Below, one piece after another: positions 8,825 through 18,874 of a DNA stretch of 64,000 bases (position 1 is its first letter; each line of letters starts with the position of its first letter). The stretch covers positions 46,461-110,460 of the forward strand of contig JAHJSB010000024.1 in NCBI GenBank assembly GCA_018830285.1. The letters are read 5' to 3'. The notes beneath the pieces are model-generated. The model searched no databases and had not been told where the DNA came from. It saw only the letters and a program-made list of their open reading frames with translations. This stretch comes from Alphaproteobacteria bacterium. GTDB taxonomy: Bacteria; Pseudomonadota; Alphaproteobacteria; Caulobacterales; Hyphomonadaceae. The translations under genes and the position numbers were made by a program.

Positions 8825-9565
8825 ATGCGAATCATCATCCTGCTTGCGAGCCTCGCATTGGCGGCTTGCGGCGGACCTGCCACCCCCTTGCCACCCCCAG
8901 ACTCCCCCGGCTCCCACATCACCAGCACGGACTTCGTACTGCTGCCCTGTGGACCGGTGACGGTCCCGAATCCGTGCGTTTTGGTGATGGCGGGCGGAAA
9001 GCGTGTCCTTTTTGGCACACCCGCCGGTGTGGCAGTGGACATGCCCCCGGAACACCTGCGGAATCTCGATGCGGTGATGCTGTTTTCGCTACGTGGTGAC
9101 GACATTGAAGGGCTCGACGACATACGCAATGCCAGCTGGCGGGCCGGCCATGAAACACCCCTGCGAGTCTCCGGCCCGGTCGGGACGAGCGAGGTCCTGT
9201 CCGCCATCAACAAGGCCTATGAAGTGTCGGATTCCTTCACCTTTGTCGAACAGGCTCCGGCAGGCGGATTTAATGCAGCCGTCCTGAGGCCGCTGCCGGG
9301 TGAAAATGACACCAAGACTCGGGTCTACGACACGGGCGACCTCGTCGTCACGCATCTGGTGAATGATACCGGGCGAGTCGGTTACTGGATTGATTATAAT
9401 GGGATTCGTCTCGTGCTCGAACCGTGCGGCATGACCCAGGCAACGCAGTTTTCGGGAGAATCACGCCTGACCGTGGCCTGCCAGAACAGCGCGCTGACCT
9501 GGCCCGTTGATGAGGTCGTCTTTGTCGACCGGGGCGTGGCTGAAAGTGGTCATGAAGCGCCATAA
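8825..9565 (+). CDS. Putative lipoprotein with degenerate metallo-beta-lactamase (RNase Z-like) fold
   Basis: Lipobox LALAAC; RVLFGTPAGV...LRNLDAVMLFSLRGDDIEGLDDI..ETPLRVSGPVGTSEVL resembles RNase Z-like MBL proteins but without the HxHxDH motif. Confidence 0.55.
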   Translation: MRIIILLASLALAACGGPATPLPPPDSPGSHITSTDFVLLPCGPVTVPNPCVLVMAGGKRVLFGTPAGVAVDMPPEHLRNLDAVMLFSLRGDDIEGLDDIRNASWRAGHETPLRVSGPVGTSEVLSAINKAYEVSDSFTFVEQAPAGGFNAAVLRPLPGENDTKTRVYDTGDLVVTHLVNDTGRVGYWIDYNGIRLVLEPCGMTQATQFSGESRLTVACQNSALTWPVDEVVFVDRGVAESGHEAP

Positions 9566-9807
9566 AGCGACGGAGCCCCGCATCGCTGCAGAGCCCCGTT
9601 CTCCCCCGAGATTGCCCCCGCTCCGGCCAATAAAATGGCCGCGGACCAGTGCAACTCGATGACCTCCGGGTATCGCCGCCCTTAACCTTTGTCTAGTCTT
9701 TGAAGACGTGTCATGAGTGTGACTCAAAACGTCTGTGATCTTGATGCAACGGTGGGCCGCAACGGGATTGTCGGAGATGGCAAATCAGGCCATTTCCACG
9801 CAATTCG

Positions 9808-9832
9808 TTAACCAATTGGCCATATCTGTTAA
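9808..9832. promoter_or_regulatory. TTAACCAA-N11-TGTTAA candidate regulatory site (CtrA-like)
   Basis: TTAACCAATTGGCCATATCTGTTAA, 31 bp upstream of the EAL gene; same motif and spacing recur at 46650. Confidence 0.4.
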
Positions 9833-9862
9833 GGTTGATGGATTGAACTGGGTGCTGAACGT

Positions 9863-11092
9863 ATGACTTTTGTCTTGTTCCTGCTGTACATCGCAATAGG
9901 TAGCGGCGTCGGCTATGGCGTTAATGCCTATGGAGGTCTCAGCCTGCCGCTGTCGATCGCCAGCGGGGCGATCGTATCGGTGATTCTCGCCCAGATTCAT
10001 GTTCTCTCCGCCAGCAGTCGCTCGCGTCAGCAGCTTGACGAGCGAATGGACCAGGTCGAGCGCCGGAATCGCGATACGGCAGAACGCGTCGACGTCATCG
10101 ACGCGCGAACCGAAGCCGTTGAAGCGACCGTGAAACATGAACTGACCGAGCGCCGCGACGCGCTGGTCTCCGAGATGAAGCAACTCGAAGGCCTGATCGA
10201 CCGGTTGTCGCGCAGCTTCGAATCGAAACTGTCAGAGCCGTCCATCGTATCGGCAGTCGCACCGCAGGAAGATGCCGTGCTGCGTGACGTGAAGGATGCG
10301 CTGAAGGACGGCCGGGTGGACCTCCACCTCCAGCCCATCGTTTCACTGCCCCAGCGCCGCGTGTCATTCTACGAAGGTTTTACGCGCCTGCGCCGCCCGG
10401 ATGGTTCACTGATCCTGCCGGCTGAATTCCTCGATGCGGGCCGCCGCGCCAACCTGATGGGCATCATCGACAATTTCACATTGTTCCGCTGCGTCCAGAT
10501 CGTGCGGCGTCTGGCCGAACGTGACCGCCGCGTCGGCGTGTTCTGCAACATTGCGGCATCGTCCCTGGAAGACGCGGCCTTCTTCCCGATGTTCCTGAAA
10601 TTCATGACCGAGAATCGCGACCTGTCTGGTGCAGTGATTTTCGAAATCCGCGCAGACCAGTTTGAGACGCGCTCGCGCACGATGCGGGATAATATGGATC
10701 GGCTCACGGCGCTTGGCTTCCGCTTCTCGATCGACCACGCAACAGACCTGTCGCTCGACCTGCCACGCCTTCAGGCTGCCGGCGTCCGCTTCGTGAAAAT
10801 GAACGGCACGACCCTGATCGACCAGTTGCGCGATCCGCACGGTGCGCGGCCCGTCTCGTCAATCAATCGCCGGGTTGGTGGCGAAGAAGTCAGTGCCGTA
10901 TTTTCTCGCTATGGCGTCACGGTGATCGCGGAAAAAATCGAGGACGAAGCCAGTGTCGTCGAGATTCTCGAATATGACATCCCTTACGGCCAGGGCCACA
11001 TCTTCGGTGCTCCGCGTCCGATCAAGGCCTCCCTCATGGAAGAGACCGCCCCGCCACAGGCACTTGTCGAGCGCCTGTCCAGCTTCGGCTGA
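9863..11092 (+). CDS. tipF: EAL-domain protein with N-terminal TM and coiled coil, TipF-like
   Basis: N-terminal hydrophobic segment(s), coiled coil (RQQLDERMDQVERRNRD), C-terminal EAL fold (VDLHLQPIVSLPQRRVSFYEGFTRLR, GQGHIFGAPRP). Confidence 0.65.
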   Translation: MTFVLFLLYIAIGSGVGYGVNAYGGLSLPLSIASGAIVSVILAQIHVLSASSRSRQQLDERMDQVERRNRDTAERVDVIDARTEAVEATVKHELTERRDALVSEMKQLEGLIDRLSRSFESKLSEPSIVSAVAPQEDAVLRDVKDALKDGRVDLHLQPIVSLPQRRVSFYEGFTRLRRPDGSLILPAEFLDAGRRANLMGIIDNFTLFRCVQIVRRLAERDRRVGVFCNIAASSLEDAAFFPMFLKFMTENRDLSGAVIFEIRADQFETRSRTMRDNMDRLTALGFRFSIDHATDLSLDLPRLQAAGVRFVKMNGTTLIDQLRDPHGARPVSSINRRVGGEEVSAVFSRYGVTVIAEKIEDEASVVEILEYDIPYGQGHIFGAPRPIKASLMEETAPPQALVERLSSFG

Positions 11093-11161
11093 CCAATCGG
11101 CATCATTTCGCCCCAATCTCTGAGCTTAATGTGCCTGTCCGGTTGAGATGGGAGTAGATCT

Positions 11162-11671
11162 ATGCGTCTGATTGCCTTGCCTTTTTCCCTGTTCGCATTT
11201 GCTTGCGCGGCAACGGCGCAGACACCGCCCGACGTGCTGACCGTCCGGGCCATCCTGCCTGATCCGCAGGAGTTCGAGGTGCCGCCTGACCTTGAAAAGA
11301 TCGAAGATCATTCTGTCATCCTGCTGGACCTGACCATGTCGGTCGAAGCCTATCCGTCGTTCGAAAATGCCGACGGCACTTACTCAGGGCTGGACGGCGA
11401 CTGTGAATTCGGCCCGATGGAGGGGGTGGGTATGATGTCCGTGCCGACCGGGTCCAATCATCTGCTCATGAACATACGTCCGGGGGATCCCACGCAGTTC
11501 GCCGCCAATAGCGTGTCTTGCGAATACATGCCCAGTCTGCAGATCGGCGAGAATATCGGCCAGGTCATGACGGTGCGGGGCTGTTATCTCGCGAACGCGC
11601 ATTCCATCCCGACGGCCACGCTCTATGTGCTCAACCCGCTGCCGGCGAGCGCCTGCGGCCTGACCCAATAG
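11162..11671 (+). CDS. Hypothetical secreted protein
   Basis: Signal peptide MRLIALPFSLFAFACAATAQ; upstream GGGAG. Confidence 0.65.
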   Translation: MRLIALPFSLFAFACAATAQTPPDVLTVRAILPDPQEFEVPPDLEKIEDHSVILLDLTMSVEAYPSFENADGTYSGLDGDCEFGPMEGVGMMSVPTGSNHLLMNIRPGDPTQFAANSVSCEYMPSLQIGENIGQVMTVRGCYLANAHSIPTATLYVLNPLPASACGLTQ

Positions 11672-11719
11672 AGCCGGTCTGGATTGACCCTGCCTGCGGC
11701 GCAGCCTAGGTCGCGGCAC

Positions 11720-12571
11720 ATGACAAAGCTCCAGTTCCCCCAAGGCCTGTCCACGATTGCGCAGGACTATGATTCCATCCTCTGCGACGTATGGGGGGTG
11801 ATCCATAACGGCCGTGCGGCCTTCACCGAGGCCTGCGAGGCGCTGGTGAATTTCCGCGCTCAGGGCGGCCGCGTGTGCCTGATCACGAACGCACCAGTGC
11901 CGAAGGCGCAGGTCATTCGCTATTTTGAGCCGCTCGGTGTGCCATCAGACGCGTTTGACGATTGCGTCTCGTCCGGGGATGCGACGCGCGCTGAACTCAA
12001 GCTGCGCCGCGACAAGACGATCTGGCGGCTTGGATCTGACGACGGCTTCGAACACGACAAGTACCTGTACGATGGCCTCGACCTTAATTTCGTCGACACT
12101 GCCGACGCGGACCTGTTGCTGTGTATTGGCCTGCGTGACCAGGTGAATGACCTGCCGGCGGACTATACCGTAGAACTCAAGCAGGGCGTTGACCGCGACC
12201 TGCCGATGATTTGCGCCAATCCGGACAAGCAGGTGCGTGTTGGCGGCAAACTGTATTGGTGCGCCGGCGCGCTGGCCGAGATTTACGAAGAATTGGGTGG
12301 GACTGTTGTCTATCCCGGCAAGCCGCACGCCGCGATTTACCGCCTGGCGGTGGAGCGCCTGCGCGATCTTGGCGCTGAGCCGTCGCGCATACTGTGCATT
12401 GGCGACAGTCCGGCAACCGATGTGCGTGGCGCACGCCTGCAGGGCTATGACAGCCTCTATGTCGGGACAGGCCTGAAGGAACACGGCGCGGACTTCGAGC
12501 AGGAAGTAACCGACCTGCTGGCCGACTATGATGAACAGGCCACTTACGCCATGACGGGCCTAAGATGGTGA
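11720..12571 (+). CDS. HAD-superfamily hydrolase (TIGR01459-like)
   Basis: YDSILCDVWGVIHNG..., CLITNAPVPK, ILCIGDSPATDVRGA. Confidence 0.9.
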   Translation: MTKLQFPQGLSTIAQDYDSILCDVWGVIHNGRAAFTEACEALVNFRAQGGRVCLITNAPVPKAQVIRYFEPLGVPSDAFDDCVSSGDATRAELKLRRDKTIWRLGSDDGFEHDKYLYDGLDLNFVDTADADLLLCIGLRDQVNDLPADYTVELKQGVDRDLPMICANPDKQVRVGGKLYWCAGALAEIYEELGGTVVYPGKPHAAIYRLAVERLRDLGAEPSRILCIGDSPATDVRGARLQGYDSLYVGTGLKEHGADFEQEVTDLLADYDEQATYAMTGLRW

Positions 12572-12628
12572 CGTGGGCATCGCCCGCGTGTAACGAACCT
12601 TTCAGATCAATATCGGAGACCCGAACGC

Positions 12629-13060
12629 ATGAGCGAGTTCAACGGCTACAAGTACGAAGACCTGGATATCGGAATGGCGCACGAAACCGTGCACACGATT
12701 TCGGAAGATGACATCCAGCGGTTCGCAGAAGTGTCGGGTGACTACAATCCCCTGCATATGAACGAAGAATTTGCCGCGAAAACCGTTTTCGGACGCCGCA
12801 TTGCGCATGGCGCGCTGACGGCCAGCTATATCTCCGGCATTCTGGGGAACAATCTGCCAGGTCCGGGTGCCATCTTCATCGGCCTTTCCATGCGCTTCAA
12901 ACGCCCGGTTCATATCGGTGACACGGTGACGGTTCGTGCGGAAGTGGCCGAGAAGCAGGACCGCGGCAACCGGGTGACCCTGAAAGTGGAATGCACTGTT
13001 GACGGCAAACGCGTCATCACGGGCGAAGCCGAAGTGGTTGCGCCGCGCCGGGAGGCCTGA
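12629..13060 (+). CDS. MaoC-like (R)-specific enoyl-CoA hydratase
   Basis: FAEVSGDYNPLHMNEEFA.....RRIAHGALTASYISGILG hydratase motif. Confidence 0.9.
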   Translation: MSEFNGYKYEDLDIGMAHETVHTISEDDIQRFAEVSGDYNPLHMNEEFAAKTVFGRRIAHGALTASYISGILGNNLPGPGAIFIGLSMRFKRPVHIGDTVTVRAEVAEKQDRGNRVTLKVECTVDGKRVITGEAEVVAPRREA

Positions 13061-13998
13061 TGGCCGTTTTTGCCGACTATCGCGGATTGCCTGAGAGTGC
13101 GCGGGGCGCGTCGATAGCGCTCGGCAATTTTGACGGGCTGCATGCCGGGCACCGGGCCGTTATCGATGCGGCCCGCAAGGCCGGGCATGGCAAGTTCTCC
13201 GTCGCGACATTCGAGCCGCCTCCGCGGGCCTACTTCCGGCCGAACGATCCGCCATTCCGCATTTTCCGTCCTGAGCGGCGCAATGCCAGCATCCTCGCCG
13301 AGGGCGCGGATGCTGTGTTCGAATTGCCCTTCAATGGCGAGATGGCGTCCATGACGGATGAAGAGTTTGTGCGGAAGGTCCTCGTCGAGGGGCTGGGCGT
13401 CTCACACGTCTCGGTCGGCTTCGACTTCCGTTTCGGGCGCGGTCGGATGGGTCATGCGGCACGCCTTTCCAGCCTGGGGCGGGCCCTCGGATTCGGCGTC
13501 TCAATTGTCGACGAAGTCCTGGAACTGGGAACGAAAGCCTCGTCAACCGCAACACGGCAAGCCCTGATGGCGGGCGAGCCGGAAACGGCTGCCGAAATTC
13601 TCGGCGACTGGTGGGTCGCTGAAGGCCTGGTCGAATCCGGTGAAAAGAACGGCCGCACGTTCGGTTTTCCGACAGCAAACATCCATCTCAACGACCTGAT
13701 CCACCCGCGCTACGGCGTCTATGCGGTTCGCGCGCGGCTTGAGGGTGAAGACGCGTGGCGCGACGGCGTCGCCAGTTTCGGGCGCACGCCCACGACCGGC
13801 TTGCGCGACCCGTTGCTGGAGACGTTCATTTTCGACTTCGACCAGGATATCTACGGCAAGTGGATGGAAGTGCAGCTGGTGTCGTACCTGCGGCCGGAAC
13901 AGAAGTTCGAGAGCGTCGACGCGCTGATCGCGCAAATGCACAAGGATGCTGCGGAATCGCGCGTCCGACTTCAAGCGGCTGCGTTCCCGCCCAATTAG
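13060..13998 (+). CDS. ribF: Bifunctional riboflavin kinase/FAD synthetase
   Basis: IALGNFDGLHAGHRAVI, GFDFRFGRGRMG, GRTFGFPTANI, YGVYAVR; TGATG overlap with upstream gene. Confidence 0.93.
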   Translation: MAVFADYRGLPESARGASIALGNFDGLHAGHRAVIDAARKAGHGKFSVATFEPPPRAYFRPNDPPFRIFRPERRNASILAEGADAVFELPFNGEMASMTDEEFVRKVLVEGLGVSHVSVGFDFRFGRGRMGHAARLSSLGRALGFGVSIVDEVLELGTKASSTATRQALMAGEPETAAEILGDWWVAEGLVESGEKNGRTFGFPTANIHLNDLIHPRYGVYAVRARLEGEDAWRDGVASFGRTPTTGLRDPLLETFIFDFDQDIYGKWMEVQLVSYLRPEQKFESVDALIAQMHKDAAESRVRLQAAAFPPN

Positions 13999-14067
13999 CG
14001 CCTGATTTTCCCCGAAAACTGATCCTTCCTGGCGGAACCCCGGACCGTCTCCCGTGTTGGAGTCAAT

Positions 14068-14598
14068 ATGCAGAAAGTCATTGTGTCCCTTTGCCTGTCC
14101 GTTGCCGTGCAACTTTGCGCGCTTGCCGAGGCGCCCGACACGCGCATTCGTGCGCCGGACATGCTGGTCGGGTCTGTCGGCGCGGGTGACTTGCACCTGC
14201 TGCTGGATGACATGGAGGCGCGTCTGACCATGACGGGGGTCAATGACCGGCAGGCGCCCTATGTCTTCGCGACGACCAAGCACGGCACACCCTTCGCCAT
14301 CTATACGGCGTGCGCCAATCCGGACGGGACCGATTGCCGAGGGCTGGAATTCCTTGCGGGTATTGATTCCAGACGGTCGGTCGAGGACGTCAGCCAGATC
14401 AGCCAGGCGTATGCCGCCGTATCAGTCTACAATTCTGATACGGAAACGGTGCACATATCGCGCTATGTCATTCTCGACCATGGCGTGACCTGGGCGAACC
14501 TGCTGGAGAATGCCGCCGTGTTCGAGGTGCTGTGCGAACATGTAACGGAAGACCTGTCGGAACAGGGGCCGCAAGCGGCCGAAGATCGCGCCAGATAG
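14068..14598 (+). CDS. Hypothetical secreted protein
   Basis: N-terminal signal-like leader MQKVIVSLCLSVAVQLCALAEA. Confidence 0.6.
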   Translation: MQKVIVSLCLSVAVQLCALAEAPDTRIRAPDMLVGSVGAGDLHLLLDDMEARLTMTGVNDRQAPYVFATTKHGTPFAIYTACANPDGTDCRGLEFLAGIDSRRSVEDVSQISQAYAAVSVYNSDTETVHISRYVILDHGVTWANLLENAAVFEVLCEHVTEDLSEQGPQAAEDRAR

Positions 14599-14805
14599 TG
14601 ACAGCGCTGGCGCCGCCTGCTAGGCGAAAAGCATGGCACGGATACACTGCATTCGAATTAGACGCCCGGCGGCGCACTGACCCGATTTGACGGGGCGGGC
14701 GAAGCCGGGAATTCATGCTGCAGAAAACCATCCAGAAACCCGTGGCAAAGCCATGGGAAACCCGTATCAGACCCATAGATACCGCAAGAAGCCATACAGA
14801 GCCCC

Positions 14806-17800
14806 ATGACCGATTCCCTGACCGACCGCGATTACCGCGACACGCTGTTCCTGCCGACAACCGATTTTCCGATGCGAGGCGGCCTGCCGAAGCGGGAGCC
14901 GGAATGGATTGCCCGGTGGGACGAGATGAAGCTCTATGGCCAGCTGCGCGCGGACGCGAAAGCGCGCGGGGTGAAGCAATGGATTCTCCACGACGGCCCG
15001 CCTTATGCCAACGGGCATATCCACCTCGGCACAGCGATGAACAAGATCGTCAAGGACGTGATCGTGCGCTCGCACCAGATGACGGGTCATGACGCCCCCT
15101 ACCTGCCGGGCTGGGACTGTCACGGCCTGCCGATCGAATGGAAGGTGGAAGAGGAATTCCGGTCGAAGAACCGTGGCAAGGACGATGTGCCGGGCGACGA
15201 GTTCCGCGCCGCCTGCCGCGCCTATGCCGAAAAATGGGTCGAAATCCAGGGCCGGGAATTCCGCGCGCTGGGCATCGAGGGCGAATGGGACAATCCTTAC
15301 CTGACCATGAAGTTCGAGAGCGAGGCGACGATTGTCGCCGAGTTCCTGCGCATGGCCATGCAGGGCGCGCTGGTGCGCGGCGCCAAGCCGATCATGTGGA
15401 GCCCGGTGGAGCGCACCGCGCTCGCCGAAGCCGAAGTGGAATATTACGATCGGAAGGTGCCGGTGATCTGGGTGAAGTTTCCGGTCCTCATCGAAGCCGG
15501 AGACGGGCCAAAGCTGCAGCCAGTGATTGGCGCGAGCGTTGTCATCTGGACGACCACGCCCTGGACGATCCCGGCCAACCAGGCCGTGTCATTCAGCCCA
15601 GAGATTTCTTACGGCCTCTACACGGTGGATGCCGTGATGAGTGAGGAAGAACTGGGCTTCGCGCCATACGCAAGGTCGGGTGAAAAACTGGTCCTTTCCG
15701 ATGCGCTGGCTCAGTCCGTTATGGATGGTGCCAAGGTCAGCGCATTCACGCGGGTGGGTGATATCGATCCGACCGGCTGGACACTCAAGCACCCACTCTC
15801 GGAGATGGATCCCTTCTTCGACAAGCTAATCCCTATGTTGTCTGGCGAGCACGTCACCGCAGATGCAGGTACGGGCTTCGTGCACACGGCGCCGGCGCAT
15901 GGCGAGGATGACTTCAATGTCTGGGTCGAGTCCGGTCACACGACACAGGAAATCCGCCAGATCGTCGATGCCGATGGCTGTTACACGCCGGACGTGCCGC
16001 GCTTTGCGGGCATGGACATCGTTCGCACCAGCGGCAAGAAGCGCGGCGAGCCGGGCAAGGCGAACAATGAAGTGATCGCGGCGCTGGCCGAGAGCGGCAA
16101 CCTGCTGGCGCGCGGCATCACAACGATCCGCGATGCGCACTCCTGGCGCTCCAAGGCGCCGGTGATCCGTCGCGCGACGCCGCAATGGTTCATCTCGATG
16201 GACAAGCCGGGTCCGAACGGCAAGTCGCTGCGCGCGAATGCCCTGGCGGCCATCGACGCGACCGAATTCTTTCCCGCGACGGGACGCAACCGCCTGCGCA
16301 GCATGGTCGAGGGCCGACCGGACTGGCTGATCAGCCGCCAGCGCAACTGGGGCGTACCGATCACGATCTTTGTCGATAAATCTGGCCAGCCGCACACGGC
16401 GGCGCTGCCAGCCGATACGGCAAAGGCGCTAAACGAGACGATCAAGGCAGCGATCGCCAAGGGCGGGGTCGAAGCCTGGTTCGATACGCCGAAAGAGACC
16501 TTCCTGTCCGCGCACGGCATAGACGCCGCTGACTGGGACAAGGTGACGGACGTGCTCGACGTCTGGTTCGATAGCGGCACGACGCATGCCTTTGCCCTGC
16601 GCGAGCGCGGCATCATCGACGCTGAGACGGGGCAGGCCGATCTCTACATGGAAGGCTCTGACCAGCATCGCGGCTGGTTCCAGTCATCGCTTCTGGAATG
16701 CTGTGCGACGCGTGGCATGGCGCCTTACAAGCAAGTGCTGACGCACGGCTTCATCGTTGATTCCGAAGGCAAGAAGATGTCGAAATCGATCGGCAACACG
16801 ATCGAACCGGACCAGATCGCCAAGCAGTATGGCATCGAGATCCTGCGCATCTGGACGGCTTCAGGCGATTATACCGAAGACCTGCGCATCTCCGACGAGA
16901 TCATCAAGGGATCGGTGGAATCCTATCGCAAGCTGCGCAATACAGTGCGCTACATGCTGGGCGCGCTGGAAGGCTATACGGCAGAGGAAGCCATCGCCGC
17001 CGACAAGATGCCCGGCCTCGAGCGCTGGGTTCTGCACCGCCTGTCGGAACTCGATACACAGGTGCGCGCTGCCTATAATGTCTATGATTTCAAGAAGGTG
17101 ATGAGCCTGCTGATCAATTTCTGCGGCGTCGACCTGTCGGCTGTCTATTTCGATATTCGCAAGGACAGCCTCTATTGCGACCCCCGCTTTGAAACGGCGG
17201 AAGCGTGGGACAAGGCGACCGCGGCGTTCGGTAACCGGCGCCGTGCGGCCCGCACGGTGATGGCGGCGGTGCTGGAGCGGCTGCTGACATGGCTTGCGCC
17301 GGTGATGCCGTTCACGATGGAAGAGGCCTTCCTCGAAAGCCACATCAAGGACCGTGCCGCATCTGTGCACCTGCTACAGTTCCCGGATACGCCTTCGGGC
17401 TGGCAAGACGCCGAGCTTGCGGCGCGTTGGGAGAAAATCTTCACCGTGCGGCGCGTCGTGACTGGCGCACTGGAAGTCGAGCGCCGCGAGAAGCGGATTG
17501 GCGCCTCACTGGAATCCTCGCCCCGCGTGCTCATTGCCGACGAGGCACTGATCAAGGCGTTCAAGGGCGAGGATGCAGGCGATCTGTTCATCACGTCGGG
17601 CGCGGAACTGGTGCATTCGTCGGCTGGTGAAGGCGGCGGATTCACGCTGGACGATACGCCCGGTGTGATCGTATATCCTGTCAAGGCCGACGGCGTGAAG
17701 TGCCGGCGCAGCTGGAAGTATTTCGATCCGGCGACCGCGAACCCGTCCTTCCCCGACATCACGCCGCGCGATGCGCTGAGCGTGAAGGCCTGGGACGCCA

Positions 17801-17811
17801 CGCAAGGCTGA
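14806..17811 (+). CDS. ileS: Isoleucyl-tRNA synthetase
   Basis: HDGPPYANGHIHLGTAMNKIVKD (HIGH), GWDCHGLPIEWKVE, GKKMSKSIGNTI (KMSKS). Confidence 0.97.
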   Translation: MTDSLTDRDYRDTLFLPTTDFPMRGGLPKREPEWIARWDEMKLYGQLRADAKARGVKQWILHDGPPYANGHIHLGTAMNKIVKDVIVRSHQMTGHDAPYLPGWDCHGLPIEWKVEEEFRSKNRGKDDVPGDEFRAACRAYAEKWVEIQGREFRALGIEGEWDNPYLTMKFESEATIVAEFLRMAMQGALVRGAKPIMWSPVERTALAEAEVEYYDRKVPVIWVKFPVLIEAGDGPKLQPVIGASVVIWTTTPWTIPANQAVSFSPEISYGLYTVDAVMSEEELGFAPYARSGEKLVLSDALAQSVMDGAKVSAFTRVGDIDPTGWTLKHPLSEMDPFFDKLIPMLSGEHVTADAGTGFVHTAPAHGEDDFNVWVESGHTTQEIRQIVDADGCYTPDVPRFAGMDIVRTSGKKRGEPGKANNEVIAALAESGNLLARGITTIRDAHSWRSKAPVIRRATPQWFISMDKPGPNGKSLRANALAAIDATEFFPATGRNRLRSMVEGRPDWLISRQRNWGVPITIFVDKSGQPHTAALPADTAKALNETIKAAIAKGGVEAWFDTPKETFLSAHGIDAADWDKVTDVLDVWFDSGTTHAFALRERGIIDAETGQADLYMEGSDQHRGWFQSSLLECCATRGMAPYKQVLTHGFIVDSEGKKMSKSIGNTIEPDQIAKQYGIEILRIWTASGDYTEDLRISDEIIKGSVESYRKLRNTVRYMLGALEGYTAEEAIAADKMPGLERWVLHRLSELDTQVRAAYNVYDFKKVMSLLINFCGVDLSAVYFDIRKDSLYCDPRFETAEAWDKATAAFGNRRRAARTVMAAVLERLLTWLAPVMPFTMEEAFLESHIKDRAASVHLLQFPDTPSGWQDAELAARWEKIFTVRRVVTGALEVERREKRIGASLESSPRVLIADEALIKAFKGEDAGDLFITSGAELVHSSAGEGGGFTLDDTPGVIVYPVKADGVKCRRSWKYFDPATANPSFPDITPRDALSVKAWDATQG

Positions 17812-17917
17812 TCGTTCGCGGATTGTTGAGCGGGCGGCGCTCCGGCATTTGTTGCCGGGGCTTTGCTGCGCGTCTAGGTTTCCTCGCAATCATAACAATG
17901 ATCGGGAGGGACAGATT

Positions 17918-18772
17918 ATGAAGTATCTCGCAATTAGCCTGTTTGGTGCGGCGCTGCTGGGCGCGTGTGCGACACCCATTGCAGAGGCACCGGAAGCCGC
18001 GTTTGTCGAGGTGCCATCTGCGCCTTCCGAAGTTGCCGCAGCTGAGACGACTCCGGCAGCGGATATAGTGATCGAGCCAGCGGTCGTTGATGTCGCGGCG
18101 GTGTCCGAGGCGCTTGCCGTTGCAGAAACCCGCTCTGACGAAGACAAGGCGCGCGACGCAGGCCGCAAACCAGCCGAAGTGCTAGCCTATCTCGGTCTCA
18201 AGCCTGGCGACACGGCGGCGGATTTCATTGCGTCGGGCGGCTGGTACACCGAAGTGCTGTCGATCGCGGTCGGGCCGGACGGTACCGTCTATGCCCAGAA
18301 CAGCGAAGCGGCGCTCGCCCTGCGCGACCGGGCCTATGACAAGGCGCTGACGGCGCGGCTTGCCGAAGACCGGCTAGCCAATGTGGTGCGCAAGGACGAA
18401 GTACTGACGGCGCTCACCATCCCGGCTGGCAGCGTGGACGTGGCGCTGACGGGGCTGAATTTCCATGACGTTTACAACGCCTATGGTCCTGAAGCGGCGG
18501 TTGGCTTCCTGTCTGCTATTCGCGGCACACTGAAGCCCGGCGGCGTGCTAGGCGTGATCGATCATGTCGGCGTGTCGGGGGCTGACAACAATGAACTGCA
18601 CCGGATCGATCCGGCCCTTGCGGTCGCGTCGGCCGAGGCGGCAGGTTTCGTTGTTGATATGAACAGCGATATCCTGGCCAGCCCGGCTGACGATCATACG
18701 AAAAACGTGTTCGACCCGGCCGTGCGCGGCCAGACCGACCGGTTCATTCTGAAGCTGACCAATCCTGAATAA
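17918..18772 (+). CDS. SAM-dependent methyltransferase-like putative lipoprotein
   Basis: MKYLAISLFGAALLGAC lipobox; VLAYLGLKPGDTAADFIASGGWYTEVLSIAVGPDGTVYAQN class I MTase motif I region. Confidence 0.75.
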   Translation: MKYLAISLFGAALLGACATPIAEAPEAAFVEVPSAPSEVAAAETTPAADIVIEPAVVDVAAVSEALAVAETRSDEDKARDAGRKPAEVLAYLGLKPGDTAADFIASGGWYTEVLSIAVGPDGTVYAQNSEAALALRDRAYDKALTARLAEDRLANVVRKDEVLTALTIPAGSVDVALTGLNFHDVYNAYGPEAAVGFLSAIRGTLKPGGVLGVIDHVGVSGADNNELHRIDPALAVASAEAAGFVVDMNSDILASPADDHTKNVFDPAVRGQTDRFILKLTNPE

Positions 18773-18874
18773 GACAGCGCGCGGCGTGCTGCATTACGGC
18801 AGGACGCCCGTACAGCCGTCTGAACCTGCACAGAATCGCTTGATCGGCGGGTCGGGGTCTGCAATCTGCACGGC

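Noticed and set aside
6203-9565. Multi-gene defence island around the DUF262 gene
   Set aside because: Neighbours are an SDR, a FAH hydrolase and a lipoprotein; no second defence domain, integrase or tRNA border was seen.
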